Source of the DNA: Plantago elongata
Taxonomy: Eukaryota; Streptophyta; Magnoliopsida; Lamiales; Plantaginaceae
Reading direction: 5' to 3'
Length of the DNA: 20,524 bases
NCBI GenBank assembly: GCA_036897095.1
Contig: JAYMSP010003241.1
Coordinates: 1-20,524 of the forward strand
Positions 1 through 9,491 of this stretch are shown piece by piece. The notes under the pieces are model-generated. The model worked only from the letters and a program-made list of their open reading frames with translations, searched no databases and was not told the origin of the DNA. Each line of letters starts with the position of its first letter. Position 1 is the stretch's first letter. A program made the translations under genes and the position numbers.

Positions 1-324
1 GTTATAATAGCTGAAAAGTTATTTAAGAGTAGCCTGACAATCATCATATAACCAACACCATCAAGGCGTGGAGTACACGAAGTACTTGGTTTGGGAAATC
101 AAGGAAAAGCTCCAAGGTTATCTTGAGTACATGAAATATTTAGCTTTAGAAGCTAGGGAACAACTCAGGGGGAACATTTGGTTGGGAACCATTTGTTTTT
201 AGGGATCTTAGAATAGGATACATTGTAAGGAGAACTCAATTATCGATGAAAGTTTGAAAAGACTAATCCCCCCCCCCCCCCAACACCCCTCTAGTCATTT
301 GCTTTGCCGTTATCTGGACCAACA
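1..324 (+). repeat. LTR-like repeat, copy A (copia-like LTR 3' part, solo or truncated by the window edge)
   Basis: This stretch shares ordered blocks with 2288-2812. These include GTACTTGGTTT, GGGAACAACT, TTTGGTTGGGAACC, GTAAGGAGAACTCA and a C-rich tract followed by CCCTCTAGTC and a closing ACCAACA. An ending with a C-rich tract and CCAACA is what I know from many plant Ty1/copia LTRs. No primer-binding site (tRNA-iMet type TGGTATCAGAGC) follows at 325, so this is probably a solo or decayed LTR. Copy A lacks about 200 bp that copy B has in its middle (about 2530-2740). The 5' part lies outside the window. The homology between the two copies is visible directly; the superfamily is an inference. 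Confidence 0.5.
268..281. repeat. Poly-C run (C14)
   Basis: Fourteen consecutive C residues inside LTR-like copy A. The matching site in copy B (about 2764-2780) has only a short interrupted C tract, so the run has probably expanded by slippage, or its length may be a sequencing uncertainty. Confidence 0.9.
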
Positions 325-1929
325 ATCAAGATTTTGAATATTGTGCTTTTTAGGTTAACGTTTATTCTGGCTATGTTTATTTGATGTTTCTTTCAAAACA
401 AATCACTGATCGTACGACTTTGTTCTTTGTCAATCAAAATGATTTCCGTCTAGCTTAGTAAGACCAATTAGTTGCAAACTACTTTGGCCAGATTAGTTCA
501 TTTAGTTATAGCTTATTAAAATTGACGACTTTACTAATGCTATTCGATTTTTAACACAAGTCTGTGACAACTTGTCTAGTCTATCCTGTGAATCAAAATA
601 CCCGGCTAGCTAGCTTGTTTTTTGTCATCACACCATAATTCTCTTATATAAGATCATTGTTGTTTAGATGAATCTGTTTTCTAGTTAGATTGCATAAGTA
701 GATAGATAATATAGAAAAAACTCGATGTCGAAGCAAACAAACCTTTTGCTGCTTTCTTACTATTATTATTATTCTTAAACAAGACTCATCTTAGTTAAGT
801 CCTTCGAGACCGACCTCGGGGTTAACTTTTTTGCACTACATATTTTCGTAGTGTTGAGAATTAACTCTTGGCTTTTAAACAAATTTAGAACTTTGATTCG
901 ACACATCAGAGACAAAAGAAGGAGCTACACGGGGTTTCTCGCCGCGACGAGATTCCCGAGAAGGCCCAGATTCTGCATATTTTTTCCTTTTTAGGTTAGA
1001 ATTAGCCCAGCTTTGGCCATAACTTATGATACTCCATTTATACATAGAAAAATCTCCTAGAACTAGGTTTTGACATTGATTGATTAATCTGTAGAGCTTG
1101 GTTTTCCTCTTGTAAGAATCATCGAGATCGAATTCTTGAAAATTTATTGATAGCTCTATATTATTTATCTTCAACTCGTGTTTTCTTTTGTTTATCGAAA
1201 TGTATGATCTTGCATGCGATTGTCACCATGTTTATGCTTTATGTAATCAATACCATGAATTCTTTCATCTTTGATTCAATTATGAGTTGTTCAACTGCTC
1301 TGAATGCGGTATTTATGTGATAGTTATGCATATTCGTTTCTAGGATTTCATATTCGTCCATATAGGTTCGTCTAGTTTGAAAACCTTCGTAAAACCTTCA
1401 ATCCAATAACTTAGTTTTAAATCCTCAATGTTGTTTTCGGTAAAGGGTCTTGGCCTCATAGCCACGATTTCTCTAGTTTGAAATATTTAGATAACAATCT
1501 GTTGAATTAGATTGATTGTTTTCAGTAAACCAACCATGTGACAAGTATGAACGATTGTCCTGGAACGAATTAGCATAAATGAATCATCACTACCATGTTT
1601 TCTTTCACTCTTTGATCAACACTATCTTCTTACTTTTAGTTTAATTTGCATTTTGAAGTATCAAGAACAAACTTATATTTGTTACTTGCAAACAACTATT
1701 TACTCTCAATTATTGTGGTAGCTTGATTAATTCCTTAGCAAACGACTATGTGGTTTAGCTTTGTCTATCTATAACAATTTCTTACTAGTTCTTTTAGTAT
1801 TAATTTGAACATATCACAGAGATGTCTAAACAAAAGAGGAAATCTCTGTAAAGAGACAAAGCTCACTATGTACTATCTTAATATATCTTTAGTTTGAATT
1901 TCTAAAAGCCTAATAGATACTATTCAAAC
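325..1929. other. Gene-free stretch between two LTR-like copies
   Basis: I see no convincing gene here. A 99-codon open frame on the minus strand (875-1174) has no family resemblance I recognise and no supporting context. The text around 800-970 (a GC-richer block with a run resembling TTTCTCGCCGCGACGAGATT) reads like non-coding leader DNA of a plant LTR retrotransposon. Because similar LTR-like repeats lie on both sides, the whole 1-2812 interval could be the relic of a non-autonomous LTR element without coding capacity. No primer-binding site or clear polypurine tract supports that directly. Confidence 0.4.
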
Positions 1930-2812
1930 GGATTGAATTTCAACTATAAATATCACCACCTAGAATGCTTGAAAACACATATTAAACTACACTAAACACA
2001 ACTCTTACATTCAATCATACAAACCTTCAACCTACTTACTCACTAGCATACAAGTTGCGGTTTAAGCTCTACAATTCTAAGTAGCACAAAAGTTATAAGT
2101 GTCTTGATCCTTAACAAACATTATTTATTGTGAGAGAGATGAATCAAAGAGATTTAGTTGTGACTGATATCTGGCATTTATTCTCTTTAGCATACAACAA
2201 AGACTTGGGTCAGTAAAGAACAAGTTCACATACACTTAGGTATTAAGGAAGATTGATTCTAAGATCTCTCTAAGATAATTGTACAAGTTATAATGACGCT
2301 CACCTGAAAAACTACTATAGCTAAAATACCATAGGTGTTGTTGAGCATAGAAGTACTTGGTTTAAAAGCTAAGGAACAACTCAAGGAAATGTTATTGAGT
2401 AGAAGAAGTACATGGTTGAGAAAATCGGGGAACAACTAAGGGGACACTTGGTTCGGAACCTAGTGTGAAAGGGATTAAGAGACATGATAGTGTAAGGGGA
2501 ACTCATCATCTTATTTTAGTGGATTCATATACTGAGAAAGGGCGAGTGGATTAGTTGAAGGATTAGACCACCTTCAGATACCACTAAAAAACTTTGTGTA
2601 ATTAGTTGAAGGATTATGGCACATTTAGATACTTCAGAGCGAGTGTAACTTGTTGAGCACGTGCACTTATCATAAAAGGCTTTCTCTGTCTGAATCTAAG
2701 TATCAAATACCTTCACAAATATATGAGAAGCCGTTTCATCGACAAAAGCTTGAAAAAACTATTAACCCCCACGGCCCTCTAGTCTTTTACTTTGTCATTA
2801 TCTATACCAACA
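1930..2812 (+). repeat. LTR-like repeat, copy B, with TATA box
   Basis: The part from 2288 to 2812 aligns in blocks with copy A at 1-324 and ends in the same C-rich tract, CTCTAGTC and ATACCAACA. Upstream at 1945-1952 is TATAAATA in a setting typical of an LTR core promoter, so the LTR plausibly starts before 1940. I could not fix its 5' TG end. No primer-binding site follows 2812; instead LINE sequence begins within about 10 bp. It is therefore likely a solo or truncated LTR. The left boundary given here is approximate. Confidence 0.45.
1945..1952 (+). promoter_or_regulatory. TATA box of LTR-like copy B
   Basis: TATAAATA occurs in a pyrimidine-rich, CA-rich leader context (CAACTATAAATATCACCACC). 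This would be the U3/R promoter of the LTR. No transcription can be shown from sequence. Confidence 0.4.
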
Positions 2813-2821
2813 CTAGTCATG

Positions 2822-3855
2822 ATAGAGATGTGATTCTTGCAACTACAGGTTTTGTCCGGGGGTTCTACCTTTTAAATATCTTGGTGTTCCAATGTCTAGT
2901 AGGAAACTTAGTGTGCATTTTTGCCGGCCATTGATAGATAAATGACTCTTAGAATCCAACATTGGTCTGCCAAGTTGCTTAGTTGTGGAGGGAGATATCA
3001 ACACATCATGAGTGTAATGTTTGCTATAACAAGTTATTGGATCTACATTTTCCCTCTATCTAAGAAAGTTTTGAAAAAAATTGAATCTATTTGCAGAGTT
3101 TTTCTTTAAACACGTATGAAAATACCTAGCAAAAAGGCTCATGTAGTCATATTGCTTGGGAAAATGTGTGTTTTCCAATAAATGTTGGGGGCATGGCTTA
3201 TCACTTCATTGATGGAATGAAATGTGGAAAGCGTTGCTAAACGTTGTGGAACATTCATTCCAAAGCTGATAAGCATTGGATTAAAGAGGTAACATGTTGT
3301 TCCTTGGCGCATTGTATTCTTTTCTAACTTAGCTAGACGTCAAGCCACTTGTGAGGTGGATGTTGTTCATGGGAAGTAGGATAGCTAGATTCAGTGTTAT
3401 TACATATGGAGTGTGTTGTTTTTGTGGTGTAATTGAATCAATGGATACATGTTCTATTCCTTCTCTTTTACTCATCAAGTATGGAAATAGGTTTTTTGTT
3501 TGATGGGAAATGTTCATATTCCTGCTGCCTGGGTGATGGAGAGCATCTGGATTGTGCGAGAATGCAAAAAAGAAAGATTGGCACAGGGATGTCTTGATGA
3601 TTGTAGTTGTGTAAACCGTGCACCATTTAAAGAAATAACGCAATAAACGCATTTTTTTTAATAAAAAAAATCCTAGCTTGCAAATTGTGGAAAATATTAT
3701 ACATATTGTTAAGGTTAGGCGTCAGCTTGAACATTGCAAATTCAATTTTACATTAGATCTGACTCTATATTTGTATAAGCTTGATGGTTCGATGACTTGA
3801 TGTATTGCCAGGATCGTTGTAAATCGGTTGTTTTCACTTGTTTTGGTAATGAAAA
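2822..3855 (+). pseudogene. 3' fragment of a LINE (L1-like ORF2: end of reverse transcriptase and zinc-binding domain)
   Basis: Read with several frame changes, this stretch encodes typical plant LINE ORF2 segments. In order they are ATTGF with LPFKYLGVP (about 2850-2892), RKLSVHFCRPLID, HWSAKLLSCGGRYQ, FAITSYW and IFPLSKKVLKKIE, then SKADKHWIKEV, and a zinc-binding core CCFCG at 3414-3428 followed by E and D residues. It closes with RNKRIFF and IVENIIHIVKVRRQLEH (about 3640-3750). These are the RT thumb and zf-RVT regions. The endonuclease and catalytic RT core are absent, so the copy is 5'-truncated, as is common for LINEs. Numerous frameshifts and stops make it dead. It ends about 215 bp from the stop codon of the convergent superoxide dismutase gene. 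Family assignment is confident; exact ends are approximate. Confidence 0.85.
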
Positions 3856-4072
3856 GTAATGTTCTTAGTTCCAAAAAATGAGAGTCCAGTTTGTAAAACT
3901 CCAATAGAACCAAAGACACACTAATAGATCTGATACAAGGAAAGGTACTATATTTACATGATTAAGGTTTTTCTGTAGAGTCTGGAGTTGGCAATGATAT
4001 ATCAAGGTCTGGTGTACCTGAGTATTCCTGAAGGATATTCTGAACTCTATAACTACCAGTGCATAAAGAGAC
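3856..4072 (-). terminator. Probable 3' UTR and polyadenylation region of the Fe-SOD gene
   Basis: Downstream of the TAA stop at 4075-4073 the minus strand carries a T-rich region and TGTAAATATAG (around 3948-3958). This resembles the loose plant far- and near-upstream polyadenylation signals. No perfect AATAAA is present before the LINE fragment starts at about 3855. The actual cleavage site cannot be read from sequence. A transcript running further would carry antisense LINE sequence in its 3' UTR. Confidence 0.35.
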
Positions 4073-6959
4073 TTAATCAGTTGTGGCATCCTCAGAGTCA
4101 CTTTCCAAGTACATTTCTGTGGCTTCTGAGACTGTCATGCCATCGTCGGACTCTGCTTTCTTCTTCTCTTCCTCTTTCTCCCTTTCAGCAGCTCGAGCCT
4201 TTGCAGCTTCAAGTCTGGAACTAACTGCTTCCCATGAAATAAGCTTCTCCATAAAGGTCGATATATAGTCTGGCCTCCGGTTCTGTTGTAAAAGACAGAT
4301 GAATTTGTTCCTGAGATATAATGCAACAAATACTAGTAGGGTGGTGTTTGCAAGCACTTGTTTTGCGGCATCATTTGATTTCAGGGAAAGCCAAAATAGC
4401 AGATCTTTGCATATTCAGCAAAAGTAAGGAATACATAATTGTCTTGTGTTACTTCTGAGTTCTGATTAAGAAGGAAAAGGCTTAAATAAATATTGCTGGG
4501 AGGGGAGGGGTGCGATGGTGGTTGATTGTACTCAATGATTAAAAGTCCTCTTATTTTGCTACTGACAGTGACCTGTTTCTTAAAAAAAGTGCATGTCTTA
4601 TCTGTTTTTAGCAGGAAACAGGTACGCAGCATCAAAGAAGTTAAAAAGGCTGTTTTGGAGATGCAGCTTGGGTTATTCTCAGAATCAGGTTTTTTAAGAG
4701 AAATTTTTAATTTTCAAAAGCACACTCTGCACCTCAAGTCTTTGAAAACTCCAAGCACAACGTCTAGAATCTTGATCAATTATGTAAACCAAGTATGGGT
4801 TCTAGCGTGAAGTTACTAACCTGGAAGTCCAGGTAGTAAGCATGCTGCACAGATACAAACCAACGATTAGATCGTTTACAACGTATTTCAAAAACGACTG
4901 AGTTGGCGAACGACCTAAAAATAGTCATACCTCCCATACATCAATTGTAAGCAATGGCTGCATCAATAACACCCAGAAAAGAAGTGGAATTTCTGTTAAT
5001 GGCGCGGTGATACAATATCACAATCACATTGAAGTTTTAGGAAAGGAATCAGGAAGCAAAATTTTACTCACTGAGTAATCCCAGACAAGAGGATTTACAG
5101 CATTTGGACTTTTCACCACGACAAGCTTTTTGTCATCCTCTGTTGGACGAGGGTTCTTTGAATTTTTTACATCAAGTCTATTTGCTTTGTCTGGATAGAA
5201 AGAGAAATTTCAACAAAATATATTTTTCCTTGGGTAGCCATGAAAACTAAAGAAGAACTACCATTCTACACATTTGATATTATAAAGGCGACACTTACAA
5301 ACAAGCCAAGCCCAACCAGAACCAAATTGGGTAGCTGCAGCAGTCTTGAATTCTGTTACAAATGCTTCAAAGGAACCGAAGTCCCTATTGATCAAGTCTA
5401 GAAGTTCTCCGGATGGTTTTCCTCCACCACCTGGTTTCATGGACTCCCAAAAGAATTCGTGGTTCCAAACCTGTAAATATGTACAGGTAAAATTACTTCA
5501 TAATGATGATTTGCCCTGAACTACATAGACCCTCTAAACTTAGACTCCCGTTATCAACTAGAAATCTGGGCCTACATACCTGTGCAGCATTGTTGAATGG
5601 AGGGCGTAAATCTCCCTTGTTATATGTATCCAGTATTATGTCATCTAGCGTCTTTTCATCTAGTTCAGTACCAACTATTTGCTTGTTCAGATTATCGACA
5701 TAAGCTTTGTGGTGCTTTCCCCAATGGTATTCAAACGTTTCACGACTCATATGAGGTTCCAAAGCATCCTGGAAAACCAGAGAAGGTACAATACCCAAAG
5801 TGACAGTTATCAATGAGTAATAAAATAACGAAACAACAGGAGCATCATTTAGGTTCCCCTTTCACAGTATGACAGATGCAAAGGCCAAAAGAAATTAAAA
5901 AAGATGTCTCGTCTACAAACTTTGCATATGTACATAATTTGTTCATTCAATACAGTGGCAGAAACACAAACATCGATTATGAGTTATTACACATAGTAAG
6001 TGTTATTATGACATCAAGATTAAAGAGTAGTCCAGAGTGTATTTAGACTTACAAGTGGGTAAGGTGGAGATTTATGATCAACTTTGGCCGTTATTACAAG
6101 CCTACTAGCTCTCCTTACATTCTGTTTCTGTAATACAAACATCCAGCCAACCCCATATCAGTTTCATTCAAATGAGAATTCCGGAATGTAATCCAGCTAC
6201 AACATCACAATAAACTAAATCGACCAAATACTGCAAAATAATTATTCTAACACAACATACAATAGTCAAATCACAAAGAATCCCATTCATCTAAACGAAA
6301 CCAAAGTAATCCTGGACCTTGGCGTCTTAACTAAAAGACTGATGACATGAACAACATTTCATCTAAAAGCTCGAATGGATTAAATCCATGTGCAGCACTT
6401 CCACCTTCCCAACACAAGCGTACCAGTTTGAATTTTCCGACTAACCATTTCCAACTTTGATTATGAATTAAATTTACACAATAATAAGTTTAGTACCTAA
6501 AGTTTCATTAAAGTTAATTATTCGGTTGGCTGAAAAAAAAATTTTCAAAGTGGAAAGTTTGTACAGTGCACGGAGGAAGTATTACTACATATCCAGATTC
6601 CAGAGTGTGAATCTAAGAAATTAAACCAAACAAAAATCATTTTTATAGGTTCCCTTTTTTCTACCATGCACCATGAGTCCCACACAGACATTTTATCAAA
6701 CACCAAAGCGACACTAGGAGAATTCGGATATACACACCTTATTCGTTGACAACTGTAGGCTGCAAGTAAATACTGCAATGGAATATATGAGCAAAATATA
6801 ATATCAGAGCCTGATAATCTAAAAGCTCGAAGTTGCCAAGGTATTGAAATCTAGTCTATAAAAACTAATGAGGAAGAGTAAGCATGAAAGACAACCTTGC
6901 GGAGAATGTGAGTAGCATTTTAGTGGAGTAGCAATGGTTGTTGCAGCAGAAGCAGCCAT
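4073..6959 (-). CDS. FSD2: Plastid iron superoxide dismutase, FSD2/PAP9-like (9 exons)
   Basis: The product converts superoxide to hydrogen peroxide and oxygen in the chloroplast. Exons on the minus strand are 6959-6896, 6772-6738, 6127-6053, 5768-5580, 5470-5299, 5190-5072, 4957-4931, 4844-4821 and 4282-4073. Together they give 915 nt and 304 residues, and all introns are GT-AG. Residues 1-49 have no acidic residue and are rich in Ser, Thr and Ala, with [12 protein letters not shown] before the mature start: a plastid transit peptide. The SOD N-terminal domain starts at about residue 54 ([16 protein letters not shown]). Expected iron ligands are His73, His125, Asp224 and His228. Gln121, just before VWNHEFFW, is the N-terminal-domain Gln that marks Fe-SOD rather than Mn-SOD. 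Residues 260-304 form a highly charged, acidic tail, which fits the FSD2 class (PAP9 of the plastid RNA polymerase complex in Arabidopsis) better than FSD1 or FSD3. The start ATG sits in AAACTATGGCT, a good plant context, with no upstream ATG back to the TATA box. The gene looks intact; orthology is inferred. Confidence 0.95.
4283..4820 (-). other. Intron 8 of the Fe-SOD gene
   Basis: This 538-bp intron has donor GTTAGT and acceptor CAACAG. It contains nothing I recognise as another gene. A G-rich patch on the + strand lies near 4497-4511. Confidence 0.85.
6128..6737 (-). other. Intron 2 of the Fe-SOD gene
   Basis: This 610-bp intron is the longest of the gene and separates the two halves of the transit-peptide coding region. 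Donor is GTGTGT and acceptor ATTACAG. It is AT-rich, and no embedded gene or clear transposon was seen. Confidence 0.85.
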
Positions 6960-7058
6960 AGTTTAGTTTGTATCCTTAGCCTTTGTTTTTATCTCCCGAA
7001 GGAAGAAAATGGTTAGATGGATGCTAAAAGGATTGAACCGAAGAGCAGGAATTACAAA

Positions 7059-7140
7059 GTACAGAATGTACTAATTGTGGTAGTGGTACTAGATTTGAGT
7101 GATTTCACAAAGTATTGTACTACATTTAATTGTGCAGTAC
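7059..7140. promoter_or_regulatory. Cluster of five GTAC motifs near the Fe-SOD transcription start
   Basis: GTAC occurs at 7059-7062, 7068-7071, 7086-7089, 7117-7120 and 7137-7140, five times within 82 bp of AT-rich DNA. GTAC is the core of the copper-response element bound by SBP-domain factors such as SPL7/CRR1, which in known plants switch between Cu/Zn-SOD and Fe-SOD use. The motifs are seen directly. A copper-responsive role is an inference, and some sites would fall in the 5' UTR if transcription starts near 7120. Confidence 0.4.
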
Positions 7141-7150
7141 CATACAAGAA

Positions 7151-7158
7151 TTTATATA
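7151..7158 (-). promoter_or_regulatory. TATA box of the Fe-SOD gene
   Basis: The minus strand reads TATATAAA here, inside a palindromic TTTATATAAA at 7151-7160. It lies about 190 bp upstream of the start codon, so transcription would be expected to begin around 7120-7130 with a 5' UTR of about 160-170 nt that contains no ATG. Confidence 0.55.
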
Positions 7159-7164
7159 AAACTT

Positions 7165-7868
7165 TATGATTTTTTTTAATAATAAAGTTATGTATGTTAT
7201 TATTTGAATTTAACTAAAATACCATGTGAACTGAATTTTGGTATATACAATAAATATTTAAATAGAGTGAAATTGTACTGAATTGAATGAATTTAATAAT
7301 GAAGATAACATAACCTAAGTATATAAAGACAGTCTATTTGGGAGATTTAAAAGAGTAGATAAACATCCTTCTTATTATTAAAAAATATTAGAAGATTTAA
7401 TTGCATTTATTGAAGTTATACAAACAAAAAAATAATATAAAATGTGTGCTTATAAAACGTTAATCAATTATTATACATTTATTTAAAATTTTAAATATTT
7501 CTAATATAATTCATTTGAAGGTTTTATCGTTATGCATCGACATTAATTTATTGTTAAAATTGAATTTTATTGACTATAAAAGAGTGAAATTGTAGTTTTT
7601 CAGGAATGATGGTGTTATATATATATCATCAATATTTTGGTCAGAATCTTAAGTATATTTTATTGGAATATGTACTACTATTTATATGTATATTTTAGAT
7701 AATCTACAAATTTTTATTGAAGACATAAAATATGTTTAATTTTATTATTTTACTATAATTAAAAATTCTCATTAGTAGGGGTTGTTGATGGCGCAAAGTG
7801 AACAAGTAACTCATATATAGTCTCAAATATAAAATTCGTCCTATTGAACGAGACTAACGAATAATAAA
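7165..7868. other. AT-rich gene-free region
   Basis: Upstream flank of the Fe-SOD gene. No open frame, RNA gene or clear transposon was recognised. There are short AT runs (for example TATATATATA near 7616). It may hold distal promoter elements, but none can be named with confidence. Confidence 0.5.
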
Positions 7869-7881
7869 GAATAATTAATAG
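7869..7881 (+). repeat. Target-site duplication, left copy (SINE 1)
   Basis: GAATAATTAATAG here is repeated perfectly at 7960-7972 on the other side of the truncated SINE, as expected for a duplication made at retrotransposition. Confidence 0.55.
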
Positions 7882-7959
7882 GAATAAAAATCAATAGGTC
7901 AGGGGTTCGAGTCACCCTCTAGCCGTTTCAAAAAAGAATAAAAACTTTCATTATTATAG
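7882..7959 (+). mobile_element. 5'-truncated tRNA-derived SINE (copy 1)
   Basis: Positions 7892-7935 match the 3' half of the SINE at 16802-16896: CAATAGGTC, then an RNA polymerase III B-box-like GGTTCGAGTCACC (7904-7916), then GCCGTTTCAAAAA. The A-box half is missing. It is bounded by 13-bp direct repeats at 7869-7881 and 7960-7972. Both copies carry the same distinctive GCCGTTTCAAAAA, so they belong to one family. Confidence 0.65.
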
Positions 7960-7972
7960 GAATAATTAATAG
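7960..7972 (+). repeat. Target-site duplication, right copy (SINE 1) and left flank of the LINE
   Basis: GAATAATTAATAG is a perfect copy of 7869-7881. A third, imperfect version (AATAATTACTATAG) lies at 12871-12884, just after the LINE's 3' end, so the same word may also be the LINE's target-site duplication. Confidence 0.5.
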
Positions 7973-8012
7973 ATTTTACAGCAAGAACAGAGAAAAACTC
8001 GGAGCCCTAGTT

Positions 8013-9452
8013 ATGCCACGGAAGAGACGTACCATGCCGATCAGAACGACGCCTCAACGGCCAGTTGGGAGGCCACGAAAGAACTTGGCTCCCCCGGACC
8101 CGTCTCCTTCTTCTCCGATTGCTGAGGATGAAGAATCTTCAGAATTGAAAACTCAGAAAATTGAACAACCGCAGTCGCTCTCCCCAAATCAATCCCGATC
8201 GGCATCTCCCACTCCTGCTCCCTAGGATGATTTGATCGACGAAACCAGTACAGAGCTGCCCATCAATGGAAGGGAGGCAGAGTCGCTGCCAATTAACCAA
8301 TCGAATACAAATCGACCTGAATCCCTGGACAAACTCGAACAGGAAAATGAATTGAAGAAATTGGAATTGGCTAACACTGATACTCCCTGGTCTACTGCAT
8401 GGGTTGACATCATTCGGGAAAATCGTTTTCCTGACCATGGGTTAAACCTCCCGTACAAAGCGCTGCCAGTAATGGATGGTGAGATAGTGGTGGAGATAGA
8501 GGATGAAGACATTGAATCGGAACTTGCTTACTGGGAAAACTCTCTATTTATGTATGTTGCTGATAACTCCCTCTCGATGAATGCGGTGAAAAATTTCATG
8601 ATTAAAGTTTGGACATCCATTGCTTTGCCTGAACTTTACTATAACGAGGAGGGGTACTTCATAATTCGATTCCGGTCAGAAAATGACACAACTTTGATTG
8701 AGAATGGTGGACCTTACTACATCTATAGACGACCTATGACTATACGACCTTGGACTATGAAGTTTGAATTGAAAGATGATATGTTGAAGGTTGTACAAAT
8801 TTGGGTGAAATTCCATCAACTTCTGTTGTATTTGTGGGGACAAAAGAGCCTGAGTAAGATTGCTAGTGTTGTTGGTGCCCCTTTGTTTACAGATGAATGC
8901 ACGGCAAAGAAATTGCGTATGTCATAGGCGAGAATCTTGATTGATGGACATCACACAAGACCTCCGGAAGTTTATTATGATCAAAGAGTCAAAGACCACC
9001 AAGGTAATACCATTAAAAAGGTCGTGGAGCACGAATTGGCGATGGTGTTCTGCCAAAAGTATCAAATTGTTGGGCACTCGTGTGGTCGGGACGTGGCTAG
9101 CAAAATGGAACACGGTACACGGACTCTGAATGAACACAGGGAAAATCGACAAGTTAATGGGAAGCGAGCGTATAGAGGAAGCAGTATTGTGCGCACATGA
9201 GTGGCTCGGGGAAAACAACCATTGGTGGCTCCACAGGTGGCGGTTACCCAACCCCCTCATGGGGCCCATAAGGTGAGTGATAATAAAGGTGTTCTAGGGT
9301 CTACAGCTGACCCTGGACCTTCTGGGAGCCGACAAAAGGTAGATTCAAAGGGGTGGTCCCCTACAAAGGGGAGGCATGTCTCCCATACAACCCAGGCTAG
9401 GCAAGAGATCGGAGATGTTGTACCTACACGCAATGGGTTTTACACCACTTGA
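8013..9452 (+). pseudogene. LINE ORF1 relic (AT-hook-like N-terminus, DUF4283 domain, decayed CCHC zinc knuckle)
   Basis: One reading frame runs through the whole interval, broken by stops at 8223 (TAG), 8925 (TAG) and 9198 (TGA) and by a small frame disturbance near 8945. The N-terminus MPRKRRTMPIRTTPQRPVGR is followed by PRK, giving a GRPRK core like an AT-hook. The middle (about 8380-8920; WVDIIRENRFPDHGL, then GEIVVEIEDEDIESE and WVKFHQLLLYLW) matches the DUF4283 region of plant LINE ORF1, an RNA-binding, gag-like part. Near 9045-9085, FCQKYQIVGHSCG is a CCHC knuckle in which the second Cys is Tyr. The C-terminus (ending VVPTRNGF) fits the usual end before ORF2. ORF1 protein normally coats the element RNA; this copy cannot. 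Confidence 0.85.
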
Positions 9453-9491
9453 GATTGGTTTTCGTTCTGGCGTGAACCGGAACCAGAATAG

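Noticed and set aside
875..1174. 99-codon open frame on the minus strand between the LTR-like repeats
   Set aside because: No recognisable domain, low-complexity composition, and a setting of retroelement debris. Open frames of this size are expected by chance.
2650..2934. 94-codon open frame at the LTR/LINE junction
   Set aside because: It spans the end of the LTR-like repeat and the first LINE codons. Its end only matches LINE protein after a frame change, so it is an accidental frame.
4083..4268. Open frames on the plus strand across the last SOD exon and exon 4 (also 3988-4224 and 5503-5803)
   Set aside because: They are shadows of the well-supported SOD exons on the minus strand.
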